NCBI RefSeq assembly: GCF_013294005.1
Contig: NZ_JABSNK010000002.1
Span: 1-64,000, forward strand
DNA length: 64,000 nucleotides
Direction of reading: 5' to 3'
Source of the DNA: Flavobacterium gelidicaeli
GTDB lineage: Bacteria > Bacteroidota > Bacteroidia > Flavobacteriales > Flavobacteriaceae
Shown: positions 25,095-34,900 of the stretch, in pieces
Layout of the letters: each line of letters opens with the position of its first letter
How positions within the stretch are numbered: position 1 is the stretch's first letter
The notes under the pieces: generated by a model
What the model saw: only the letters and a program-made list of their open reading frames with translations
The model's database searches: none
Told to the model about the DNA's origin: nothing
Program-made: the position numbers and the translations under genes

Positions 25095-26294
25095 TTGAAT
25101 TTCCCTCTTTACATAGCCAAACGTTACATAAGAAGTAATAGTAAAAACAGTGCCATAAACATTATTAATCGCATTGCGAGCATGGGAATCATTGTTGGCG
25201 CGATGGCTTTGTTTGTGGTTTTGTCGGTTTTTAGTGGGTTAAAAGTTTTTAGTCTTTCGTTTACTAATGATATCGATCCCGACATTAAAATAAGCAGCAC
25301 ACTGGGGAAATCATTCTTTATTTCGCCCGAACAAGAGGCCGAAATCAAGAAAATTGACGGTCTAGCTTCTTATTCAAAAATCATCGAAGAACGCGTTTTG
25401 TTTGTTTTTAATGACAAGCAAGTAGTCACCTACTTAAAAGGTGTTGACTCGCAGTTTGATAAAGTAAATGACATTAAAAAAACACTCTACAATGGGCAGT
25501 GGCTTGAAAAAGACACCTACCAAGTGGTTGTGGGTTATGGGATTGCACAAAAATTTTCGCTGGGATTATTGGACTTTAATAATCAGCTCGAAGTGATGGT
25601 TCCAAAACCTGGAAAAGGAACGATTGAAAACGCCGAACAAGCTTTTAATAAAAGTGTGGTTTATCCTGTGGGGATTTACGCTATTAGCGAAGATCTGGAT
25701 TCCAAATATGTTTTTGCCGACTTAGGTTTGGCACAAGAATTATTAGCATATAAAGCCAATCAGATATCGGGAATTGAGATAAAAGAGAAGGCTGGCGCCA
25801 ATGAAAATGCGATTATCGCCAAACTGAATGCCATTTTTAAAAATAAAATCACGGTAAAAAATAGAGCGCAACTTAACGAGTCGCTTTATAAAATGTTGAA
25901 TACAGAGAATATCGCTGTGTATTTAATTTTTACTTTGGTGATTGTAGTGGCGCTTTTTAACTTGATTGGCGCTTTGATTATGATGATTCTAGACAAAAAA
26001 GGGAATCTAAAAACGCTTTTTAATCTAGGTACTGAAATCAAAGATTTACGTAAGATATTTTTACTTCAAGGTACCTTATTAAGTGTTTTTGGTGGGCTTA
26101 TAGGTTTATTTCTCGGAATAATCATTGTCTTATTGCAACAGCATTATGGATTGATTATGATTACTCCTACACTGGCTTATCCAGTAATTTTCTCGATCGA
26201 GAATGTATTAATCGTCTTAGGTACCATTATTACTCTTGGATTTATTGCTTCGCTAATTGCAAGTAGTCGCGTGAGTAAAAAATTATTAGAGTAA
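25095..26294 (+). CDS. ABC transporter permease, LolC/LolE-FtsX type
   Basis: Inner-membrane permease of 399 aa in the MacB/FtsX fold: one N-terminal membrane helix (IASMGIIVGAMALFVVLSVF), a large periplasmic domain (about 45-270), then three helices near residues 275-390 (VYLIFTLVIVVALFNLIGAL, LSVFGGLIGLFLGIIIVLL, VLIVLGTIITLGFIASLIA). The N-terminal NFPLYIAKRYIRS is typical of lipoprotein-releasing LolC/E proteins. The start is a TTG one nucleotide after the rbfA stop. No ATPase gene is adjacent; a LolD-like partner must lie elsewhere. Lipoprotein export is the likeliest role. Confidence 0.87.
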   Translation: MNFPLYIAKRYIRSNSKNSAINIINRIASMGIIVGAMALFVVLSVFSGLKVFSLSFTNDIDPDIKISSTLGKSFFISPEQEAEIKKIDGLASYSKIIEERVLFVFNDKQVVTYLKGVDSQFDKVNDIKKTLYNGQWLEKDTYQVVVGYGIAQKFSLGLLDFNNQLEVMVPKPGKGTIENAEQAFNKSVVYPVGIYAISEDLDSKYVFADLGLAQELLAYKANQISGIEIKEKAGANENAIIAKLNAIFKNKITVKNRAQLNESLYKMLNTENIAVYLIFTLVIVVALFNLIGALIMMILDKKGNLKTLFNLGTEIKDLRKIFLLQGTLLSVFGGLIGLFLGIIIVLLQQHYGLIMITPTLAYPVIFSIENVLIVLGTIITLGFIASLIASSRVSKKLLE

Positions 26295-26317
26295 AATTCT
26301 AAGCATTCTAAAAAAAT

Positions 26318-26365
26318 AAATTCCACTAATTTTCACAATTTGAACTGTGATAATTAATGGAATTT
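26318..26365. terminator. Bidirectional terminator between the permease gene and dusB
   Basis: A long imperfect stem: AAATTCCACTAATT followed by TCACA pairs with TGTGA followed by AATTAATGGAATTT, loop about 8 nt. It lies between converging genes and is AT-rich on both sides. Confidence 0.7.
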
Positions 26366-26392
26366 GCATTTTAAATCTTCTTGATAAACTGT

Positions 26393-27385
26393 TTAAACTA
26401 CTTCATAACCAGCATAAGCTTGCTCGATATTATTTAAAATAGCAAATAATTCTTGTGGGTTATCCTGAGTAACTAATTGTTGCTTAAATGGTTTAAAAGA
26501 ATGAATACCTTTAAAATAATTAGTGTAATGCGGACGGGTTTCTACAATTCCTAATCGTTCTCCTTTCCATTCCATTGCCCATGTTAAGTGATTACGAACA
26601 GCTTCTACTCTATCCACGACTGTAGGCTTAGCTAAATGCTCTCCTGTTTCAAAGAAATGCTTGATTTCGTTAAAAATCCATGGATAACCTATTGCAGCAC
26701 GACCAATCATGATACCGTCGATACCGTATTCGTTTTTATATTGTAATGCTTTTTCAGGACTATCGATGTCTCCATTACCAAAAATTGGCATGGTGATTCT
26801 AGGGTTGTTTTTAACACGTGCAATGTGCGACCAGTCTGAATGTCCTTTGTACATTTGGGCACGTGTTCTTGCGTGTATGCTCAAAGCAGCAACCCCTATG
26901 TCTTGCAAGCGCTCAGCAACTTCATCAATATTAATCGAACTATCATCCCACCCCAACCTCGTTTTTACCGTAACTGGTAAATGGGTACTATCGATCACCG
27001 CTTGTGTTAAGCGAATCATCAAATCAACATCTTTTAAGACTCCAGCTCCAGCACCTTTACAAACTACTTTTTTTACAGGGCAACCAAAGTTAATATCAAT
27101 AATATCAGGGTTTACAGTAGAAACAATTTTAGATGAAAGTGCCATTGCTTCTTCGTCTCCACCAAAAATTTGAATTCCAACAGGGCGTTCATAATCAAAA
27201 ATATCTAATTTCATTCGGCTTTTGATGGCGTCACGAATCAATCCTTCTGAAGAAATAAACTCAGAGTACATCATATCGGCACCATGCATTTTACACAACC
27301 TACGAAAAGGTGGATCGCTCACATCTTCCATAGGTGCAAGGAGTAAAGGGAAATCTGGTAATTCTATGTTGCCAATCTTAATCAT
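26393..27385 (-). CDS. dusB: tRNA-dihydrouridine synthase
   Basis: Flavoenzyme that reduces uridine to dihydrouridine in the tRNA D-loop. The FMN TIM-barrel shows LLAPMEDVSDPPFRRLCK at the N-terminus, DINFGCPVKKVVCKGAGAG with the catalytic Cys in the NFGCP motif, VTVKTRLGW, LSIHARTRAQMYKG and PIFGNGDI, then IDGIMIGRAAIGYPWIF. Length 330 aa and these motifs fit the DusB branch. It has its own -7 box (27402-27409) in the 78-nt gap after the pigment operon, so it is probably a separate unit. Confidence 0.95.
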   Translation of the reverse strand: MIKIGNIELPDFPLLLAPMEDVSDPPFRRLCKMHGADMMYSEFISSEGLIRDAIKSRMKLDIFDYERPVGIQIFGGDEEAMALSSKIVSTVNPDIIDINFGCPVKKVVCKGAGAGVLKDVDLMIRLTQAVIDSTHLPVTVKTRLGWDDSSINIDEVAERLQDIGVAALSIHARTRAQMYKGHSDWSHIARVKNNPRITMPIFGNGDIDSPEKALQYKNEYGIDGIMIGRAAIGYPWIFNEIKHFFETGEHLAKPTVVDRVEAVRNHLTWAMEWKGERLGIVETRPHYTNYFKGIHSFKPFKQQLVTQDNPQELFAILNNIEQAYAGYEVV

Positions 27386-27401
27386 CTTCTGAATTTTGGT
27401 G

Positions 27402-27409
27402 CAAAATTA
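27402..27409 (-). promoter_or_regulatory. -7 box of dusB
   Basis: On the minus strand TAATTTTG matches TAnnTTTG, 17 nt before the start codon. No properly spaced -33 element is visible. Confidence 0.45.
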
Positions 27410-27463
27410 CAACATTTAACCCAAAAGATGCTATCTGTAATGGATTGAAAACAATTTGGTTGT

Positions 27464-28762
27464 TTAAAAAGTGCTTTTTCTGGTATCAAAAAAGTGAATT
27501 GGTTTCCTACTCATCGGATTATAAATCAATGGATTCAAAATTTCTTTAGTAGTGAATTCGATTTTTGGACTCACACGTAATTTGGCTCTAAAGTGATCTT
27601 TTAGCTGCTGCAAAAAAGCATCAGATTGTTCCTTAACCGCAATTTTAATCACAATTTCGTCAGTACCTAAGTCATTGGTTGAAATTTCGATAATATAACT
27701 TTCGATTAATGGAAAATCATTCAAAACATCGTTCATCGCTGGCGGATACAAAGTTGTTCCTTTGTACTTGATCATTTGTTGCTTTCTACCAATAACTGGT
27801 CCAACACGCAACGTATTTCTACCACAGTGGCAGGGTTCGTGGTGTAGTTTTACGATATCACCCGTTTTAAATCGGATTAATGGCATGGCTTCGAGTCCTA
27901 AAGTGGTAAAAGTCAACTCACCTGACTCGCCATCACCAACTGATTTATTATTTTCGTCTAAAACCTCAACAATAATCAATTCAGGATGATGGTGTCCTCC
28001 ATTAGCATGTTCGCACTCTGTAAAAGCAGTACTCATTTCGGTTGAAGCATAGGTTGAATACAACTTAATATCCCATTTATCTGTAATTTTTGTTGATAAA
28101 GTATTCATCGAAAAATCCTGATTGCGAAGCGATTCTCCAATGCAAACTGCACCCTTTATACCTGAATTATTGTAATCAATATTATTTTTTTCGGCATATT
28201 CTATTAGCTTTAATAAAAACGAGGGAACCGTAATCAAGTAAGTAGGTTTGTATTTTAAAATAGAATCCCATTGTAATTCTGGAATACCAGCCCCCACTCT
28301 AATCACACCTGCTTTTAACTTTCTAAGTCCCAAAAAATAAGCTAATCCAGCCATGAAACGCCTGTCCATAGTAGTCATTAATTGCACAATATCGCCTTCT
28401 TTTATTCCCGCACATGCAAAAGAAATGGCTTCATTATAAGCTAATCTATCTAAATCTTTGTCGGTTAACCCAAAAGTAACAGGATCACCTAATGTACCTG
28501 ATGTTGTAGCGTAATCTATGATTTGATTTGCGGGAACGCATAAAAAATCATCGTTATGTTTTTGCAAACTTTCTTTAGAAATCACAGGTAACGTCTGCAA
28601 ATCTTCTAAAGTCTTAATGGTTGAAATATCAATATTATTTGTTTCAAAAAGCGCTTTGTAAAAAGGTGAATTTTCATTCACATAGGTTAGCAATTCACTT
28701 AATTTTTGTTCCTGAAAAGCTTTGATCTCTGCCAATGGAGCAGTTTCGATTTTTGGAATCAT
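27464..28762 (-). CDS. PaaK-like adenylating (acyl-CoA/ACP ligase) enzyme of the pigment operon
   Basis: ANL-superfamily enzyme of 432 aa resembling phenylacetate-CoA ligase. The P-loop is YATTSGTLGDPVTFG, the A5-like motif LYSTYASTEMST, and the hinge region PLIRFKTGDIVKLH; a C-terminal PaaK-type subdomain follows. CHCGR resembles the CxCG motif seen in PaaK relatives. In aryl-polyene and flexirubin loci such enzymes activate the aromatic starter (4-coumarate) or a fatty acid for loading on ACP or CoA; which one is not decided by the sequence. Last gene of the operon, overlapping the C45 gene by 4 nt. Confidence 0.85.
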   Translation of the reverse strand: MIPKIETAPLAEIKAFQEQKLSELLTYVNENSPFYKALFETNNIDISTIKTLEDLQTLPVISKESLQKHNDDFLCVPANQIIDYATTSGTLGDPVTFGLTDKDLDRLAYNEAISFACAGIKEGDIVQLMTTMDRRFMAGLAYFLGLRKLKAGVIRVGAGIPELQWDSILKYKPTYLITVPSFLLKLIEYAEKNNIDYNNSGIKGAVCIGESLRNQDFSMNTLSTKITDKWDIKLYSTYASTEMSTAFTECEHANGGHHHPELIIVEVLDENNKSVGDGESGELTFTTLGLEAMPLIRFKTGDIVKLHHEPCHCGRNTLRVGPVIGRKQQMIKYKGTTLYPPAMNDVLNDFPLIESYIIEISTNDLGTDEIVIKIAVKEQSDAFLQQLKDHFRAKLRVSPKIEFTTKEILNPLIYNPMSRKPIHFFDTRKSTF

Positions 28763-30429
28763 TTTGATTTTTTTATTGATTTTTTTAAATATTGAGTTAC
28801 TTTCTCTTTTTCAGGAAGTGTTGTAATTTCTTTGGTAAGTGCCATTTCAAATTGTTCTTTGGCTAATTGGTATTCTTTCTTTCGATAAAAATCCAAACCT
28901 ACTTTATAATATACTTCCCAGTAATCTGGATTTAAAGCTTGATAGTTTTTGGAGAAATCCATCGAAAAACTTTTCTTATCTTCTAATAAACTATCCGCCT
29001 TTCTATCTTCTTTCCTGAAAAGTTCGTAGTTCTTATACTCTTTGGTTTCCAAGAATGGATCTTTTGGAAAATTTAAACTTTCTTGTTCCAATGAAACAAT
29101 TGAATCATTCTTACCACTGTTTTTAAATATTTTATTCAAATCGTAGCATACAAATTCCCCAAGCTGATACGGATTGGAAGACACCCAAACCAAACGCTGT
29201 TGTGGTTTAAAAACAATGCCGTGATGCGCCAACAATTGATTTAGCGCCTTTTCATTTCCGTAACCTAAAGGTAAATTATTCAATCCCTCTTTATTACGAA
29301 GAATGGCAACTGCTTTTTCGGGAGTTATTTTGTCGTTTTGATCTAATAACTGTACCAACCTATCGTATCTGTACTTAGAATGACTTTCCTTAATCTGGTT
29401 TTGATTTCCTGAATTATTCTTCAAAGCATCACTCTGAAAATGATTGGTACAAACTAACTCATTACTATTACCGACATCATAAACTCCAAAATTATCGGGA
29501 GAAACCTCTATCAAGACTGCTTTATTATCAAAAGCGCTCCCAACCATAATGGATTCAGATACAAAAACCTTTCTTTTCTTAGCAATCGCAATGGCTTCGT
29601 CAATATTTTTAGCATATTGTAAAATCTCTCTAGTCAATATCGAAATCGGAGTTTTGGCAATCAACGGAATTTTAGATTTACCTGCATTTATAGTGACCGT
29701 TATTCCTTCATTATTCATTCCTGAAACAGCACCAATCATCCCGGGCCAAGTCACCATCATAAATGGAATTCCTTTGTCTGGTTTTATAAAAGCAATTACT
29801 TTATTCTTAGCAAAATCATCTCCTGCGTAGAAATCAAAATTGCGACCTAAAATTAAGCTTCCATCTGCTGATTTATCGCCCCAAGCAGCAAAAGACGAGC
29901 AACCTACCAACGCCAAATCTTGCAATGCGTGACCAATATCATGTGCACCGTGCAAGTATAAACTCCTTAAATACGGTGGTGCTATCGCATCAAAATCTGG
30001 AGAACTGTATTTTGAAATTCCATAGATCTCCGTTTGGTATTCTTCTGGAACATTCAAATATAATTTTCTATTGTACCACTTCAAAAAGTTCCTAAGTACT
30101 TTCTGTTTGAATTTTGATGGTAGTAAATCTTTAATTTTCGTAAAGAAAACAGTCTCTTGCTTTTTCAATAAACTATCCGATAAAGCCCCAATCATTAATC
30201 CTCTTTGTAATGGATCGCCTTCGACATAAAGCTCCCAAAGGTTTTGTTTGTTTTTTATAAAAAAATTATTCTTTGATGTAAAAACAGTATCAGCATATTT
30301 TTTTACGACTGGAACGGTATTGTTGTAACTACTAATTTCTGGTTGATGGTGCATCGATTTGTAAGTTCCACAAGATAGAAACAACAAACAGAAACTAATG
30401 GTTATTAAAAGTCCGTACGGTTTATACAT
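28759..30429 (-). CDS. Lipoprotein with C45-type (acyl-CoA:6-APA acyltransferase-like) Ntn-hydrolase domain
   Basis: A 556-aa envelope lipoprotein (signal ending LFLSC, Cys20) with a C45 autoproteolytic acyltransferase/hydrolase domain: EGDPLQRGLMIGAL near residue 70, the probable nucleophile Cys177 in LVGCSSFAAWG, then GSLILGRNFDF and VCTNHFQSD. The C-terminal about 120 residues look like a TPR-type helical tail (YYKVGLDFYRKKEYQLAKEQ). C45 enzymes make or break amide and ester bonds after self-cleavage before the Cys. Its place in the pigment operon suggests ester handling of flexirubin in the periplasm or outer membrane; this is inference. Confidence 0.82.
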   Translation of the reverse strand: MYKPYGLLITISFCLLFLSCGTYKSMHHQPEISSYNNTVPVVKKYADTVFTSKNNFFIKNKQNLWELYVEGDPLQRGLMIGALSDSLLKKQETVFFTKIKDLLPSKFKQKVLRNFLKWYNRKLYLNVPEEYQTEIYGISKYSSPDFDAIAPPYLRSLYLHGAHDIGHALQDLALVGCSSFAAWGDKSADGSLILGRNFDFYAGDDFAKNKVIAFIKPDKGIPFMMVTWPGMIGAVSGMNNEGITVTINAGKSKIPLIAKTPISILTREILQYAKNIDEAIAIAKKRKVFVSESIMVGSAFDNKAVLIEVSPDNFGVYDVGNSNELVCTNHFQSDALKNNSGNQNQIKESHSKYRYDRLVQLLDQNDKITPEKAVAILRNKEGLNNLPLGYGNEKALNQLLAHHGIVFKPQQRLVWVSSNPYQLGEFVCYDLNKIFKNSGKNDSIVSLEQESLNFPKDPFLETKEYKNYELFRKEDRKADSLLEDKKSFSMDFSKNYQALNPDYWEVYYKVGLDFYRKKEYQLAKEQFEMALTKEITTLPEKEKVTQYLKKSIKKSK

Positions 30430-30438
30430 AATGCTTTT

Positions 30439-31956
30439 TTAAAGTGTAGCTTCATTTATTTTGTTAACCAAATATTCTTTTCCAATGATTTCAGAACAGC
30501 TTACCACTGCACCAATCGTAACTCCTAGAACTCCGTGCATATTGATGCTTTGCCCTGTTAGATACAAATTATCCAACTTGGTTTTTGAGGCAATAAAGGT
30601 CTTCATCGGATTATTAGAATCCTTTTCGTACCCATACATGTTTCCGTTATGTCCACCAATGTAATCCCTGTATGATAGTGGTGATGATGTATGAACTGAT
30701 TTTATACAATCTCTAATTCCTGGGAATTTTAATTCTATTTCTTGTAGAAATCGCTCAGCCTTACGGTTTTTGAACTCTTCATAACTTTCTCCACGATCTT
30801 CTTTTTCGGCTGTGGTATTTACTGTTTCTACCCATGGTTTTAAATCATCAAACTTCATGTAGGTAATAAAAGTCATTCCATCAGCCCATTGATCCATTTT
30901 TTTAGAAGCATTCATGGAAGCCATAAAGGCTTTTGGCCAAGTTTCCTCGGTATAATCATGCGCTGTCCAAACTTCGTTACTATCCTTAAAATGGTAGTAA
31001 TTATGGTTCAAATACTTAAACGATTCGGGTTTAAAGACCAAATACAAGCTAAATGCCGAAATCCCACCTTCCAAACTTTGAATACGGTTGTAATACGCTT
31101 TTCTGAACTTATCTATCCCCGCCATTTTTAAAGTAGCTTTTGGATCAACATTGGATATAAAATGAGTACCAAAAACCTCGGTTCCGTCTTTCATTTTAAC
31201 CGATGTCACCTTGTTGTCTTCTACTTCAAACTTGATGGCTTCTTTATACTTATAAACTTCACCTCCGTTAATTTTGAGTTGCTTAATCAACTGTTTAGTG
31301 ATTTGACTCCCTCCATTGATACAACGCCAAGAGCTTTGAATATAGGAGTTAACAGATAATGCATGCACGTAAAAAGGTGATTTTTCAGCAATACCGGCAT
31401 ACAAGAAATTTGTACCCGCTAGAACCGCTCTTAGTTTTGAATTATCAGTAGCTTCGTCGATTTCTTTTTTGGCATTTAAAGAAAGTATATTGCTATCGTA
31501 TTCTCCCTCAAACTTTAGATTATAAAGCGGAAAAGTATCGCAAGTTTCTATAATTTTTTTGCAGTAGTTTTCAATATTTTCAATTTCATCTGGAAAATAT
31601 TTCCCTAATTGATTGGTGAAATTGTCATACCCTTGCGCATGCGGATATTCGACAACATCATCTTCAAACGAAATGACATCAAAACCATCTTCGTCCATTT
31701 TTTTTAGATTCAAATCGTCCATAATTCCCAAGTATTTAAAATACCTGTATAGATTTTGCCCTTCACTCAAACCACCTATGTAATGGATTCCGGTGTCAAA
31801 AATAGTCTTGTCGCGCACAAAGGTTTGTAGATTTCCTCCAAACTGATTGTTCTTTTCAAGTACACAAACGCTATAGCCTTCTTTTGCCAAAATAATAGCC
31901 GAGACCAAACCTCCTAGTCCACTACCAATTATGACAACATCGTATTCTTTTTTCAA
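30439..31956 (-). CDS. FAD-dependent oxidoreductase, phytoene-desaturase/CrtI-like (pigment operon, first of two)
   Basis: A 505-aa flavoprotein with the N-terminal dinucleotide motif VIIGSGLGGLVSAIILAKEG, the GG-doublet NNQFGGNLQTF, and the C-terminal FAD-contact region LYLTGQSINMHGVLGVTIGA. This is the architecture of CrtI/RetSat-type desaturases and isomerases acting on polyenes or isoprenoids. A second member of the same family is encoded at 51569-53224. In this operon they may oxidise or isomerise the polyene chain or hydroxylate a ring; the step is not known from sequence. It lies 6 nt after the MMPL fusion gene. Confidence 0.87.
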   Translation of the reverse strand: MKKEYDVVIIGSGLGGLVSAIILAKEGYSVCVLEKNNQFGGNLQTFVRDKTIFDTGIHYIGGLSEGQNLYRYFKYLGIMDDLNLKKMDEDGFDVISFEDDVVEYPHAQGYDNFTNQLGKYFPDEIENIENYCKKIIETCDTFPLYNLKFEGEYDSNILSLNAKKEIDEATDNSKLRAVLAGTNFLYAGIAEKSPFYVHALSVNSYIQSSWRCINGGSQITKQLIKQLKINGGEVYKYKEAIKFEVEDNKVTSVKMKDGTEVFGTHFISNVDPKATLKMAGIDKFRKAYYNRIQSLEGGISAFSLYLVFKPESFKYLNHNYYHFKDSNEVWTAHDYTEETWPKAFMASMNASKKMDQWADGMTFITYMKFDDLKPWVETVNTTAEKEDRGESYEEFKNRKAERFLQEIELKFPGIRDCIKSVHTSSPLSYRDYIGGHNGNMYGYEKDSNNPMKTFIASKTKLDNLYLTGQSINMHGVLGVTIGAVVSCSEIIGKEYLVNKINEATL

Positions 31957-31962
31957 TGTATT

Positions 31963-34900
31963 TTATCTCTTTAAAACTATCACTTTCTCTGTTTCATCTG
32001 TAACCGTAAATCCTAAATTCAGTAAGGTCTCTTTGAGAGGGTGATTGTTTATTAAAATTATCTTTTGAGTCAATTTGACTAATTTTTCAAGTTGTACCGT
32101 ACTATTTCCCTCAGAAATTAAAACAGTATCATAGTATCTTCCTTCAAGTTCATCGATAGTATCCAAATAATTTATAATTCGCTTATGAACTATATAATTC
32201 GTTTTTGCAACGTTTCTTTTATCTTGATCTGCGATAAAGGTTTCTAATTTTCTTAAAGGCTCTTGCAACACCAATAATACATCTAACTGCCCGTAATCAT
32301 TTGCTACGTGCAAAACTTTCGCTTTCGAACCAAGGTAAGAATTAATTTGAAAATAGCTTTCTAAATTCTGATTAAAGTCTGCCTTTACAGCTTGAATAAT
32401 CTTTAACTCCTTATAATCAAAACTGTCAATTATTCGTTTTTTAAAGTAATTTGGGTCTTCTAATTCGTGACGCAAATCGGTATATTGAGATTTAAAATAA
32501 GTACTTATTTTTTTAGTTCTTTCGGCATAATCGTTACCAAAAGTTTTATCGTCAGCCTTTATTCTATCTAAAATTTTAACGGTTGTTGGACCACCATTTA
32601 GTATAAAGTCGCCTTTGGGAGCAATTTCTGAATATCCATGAATAACCACTGGAACAATATCTAATTTGAATTCCTCAGCCAAATAAAAAGCTCCTTTATG
32701 AAACCTTTTAATTAAATTATCTGTAGAACGTGTTCCCTCTGGAAAGACCATTAATGAAAACCCTTGATCGACTTTCTCTCTCAAATGTTCGATACCATTA
32801 TCGATACCGCTTGAAACAGGATAAAAACCTGCTAGCCTCACCCCTTTTCCAAAAAACGGTGAATTATATACCCAATCACTAACTAAAAAAATAATCTTTG
32901 GACTTAACATTCCTACGGCTAAAATATCTAAAAAGGACATGTGGTTTGCTATTATCACTGCTGGTTTATCAAAATTTTCGTTAGAAATATTGCTGATTTT
33001 TCTTCGAACAGCAGGATAAGAAAATAATACTGACTGCATGAATTTTGACATTACATAATGAAATGATCTTAGTTTTGACTTTCGACTAAAAGGCAAAATT
33101 TTCATCAAAACAACACCTATAATTGACAATACAAACCCACCTAAACCATAGTATATAAATGACAATATGGAATGTAACAATCTTTTTATTTCGTAAGGAC
33201 TTTGCCCTTTTTTAACTCTATCTGTAACAATGAAATTAAAAACTAAAGGCTGTAATGTAAACGTAATTACCAATGCAGAGAAAATCCCAATGATTGAAAT
33301 TATCGAAATCGATTTTAAGGCAGGGTGCTTCGCAAAAACTAAAACGCCTATACCCAAAATAGTAGTAGCCACCGATAAAATAATTGAGGCTTTATAAGTA
33401 GGCAATACTTTTATGCCATACGTATGTTCTTTTTGCAATGCCGAAGTCATGAAAATACTATAATCAACACCAATCCCAAAAATCAAAGTACATACAATTA
33501 TATTGATTATATTGAACTGTAGTCCAAACATCCCCATCATTCCTGTAGTAATTAACCAACTAGCAAGTATTGGAATAATGCTAACTAAGACCAACTCAAT
33601 TCTTTTAAAGGAAAGAAATAATATAATAAAAATAGCGATAAAAGAGTAATTCACGAGACTTTCAAAGTTCTTCTTTAAATTACCTAGGAATGTTTCATTT
33701 GTTTGTTGCCTATCAATTACAATCAGGTTAGGTTGCTTTTTAATTTTGGCTACAAAAGCATCTCTCTTTTCTACTGGTACTTTTACTAGTGTAGAAATAG
33801 TATGAAAACCGTCTTTTTCGCCTATAAATTCATCCAGAAATAACGATTTGACACTTTCATAATCCGCAATCGAAACTACTTGAAAATCTTTATTTAGCAT
33901 TTCGTAAAATCCATCAAATGAATTTTCTCTAAAACCAATTGTATTTCCATTCGCAATTATGCGTTCTTTTAACACTGTTTTTTTAGAATTATCCCAGAAA
34001 ACATTCCAATCATTAATCTTTTTCTGTTGTTCTTCTTTAGAAAAAACTACACCACCAATAGAACTAAAATTCAGTATTCCAGAAGTATTTTTTTCTTTTG
34101 ATAAAGAATCGAATAACACTTTATTATTCGCCAAAACTTTTTCTTGACTATCTCCATAAGTAGCTAGGTAAATTGATTTCGAAGAAATGTCAGCAATATT
34201 TTCTAATTTCTCTTCGGCATGCTTTAAGTCTTGTGACATGTAATTAAGTGCCGAAAGATCATTATTGAAAGTCACATTCGAATACGTGAAAAGACAAGCA
34301 ATAAGAAAGATAAAAACAGAACCTAGTAAGAATTTATTTTTATGATACGAATACCTTCCTAATTTATCAATGAAATTTTCTTTTTGGGTTCCAACCTCTT
34401 TTTTAGCCTTATACAATAACGGAATTAGAACCAATGAAAATACTGAAGTCGAAATAACACTTAAAGCAGCAAAAAGACCTAAATCTTTTAATGCTTCAGA
34501 CTTAACAAAAAACAAACATAAAAAAGAAACTGCTGTTGTGATCCCGCACAATAGCAATGGTTTAGTAATGTCTTTGTATAATAGTTTTACATTTTTATTA
34601 TTTCGAAGATGCGTTAATACGTAAATAGAATAATCGGTGGTTTCCCCTAGTAAAATAGAGCTAATTCCGAGTGAAATTGCAGATATTGTTCCCCTTGTAA
34701 AATACAGTACTCCTAAAGCAAAAAAAGCACCAAATAGGGAAGGTATAAAAATAATTATGGGCGTCCATAAACTTCTATAAAAGAAGATAAGAATTAGAAT
34801 CAAGGTTACGGCAGCAAAAATAGAAGTATTCTTGACATCTGCTTTTATTTGAGTTGCATTAGCTACAGCCACAGGAGTTGCGCCAAAATAACTCATACGT

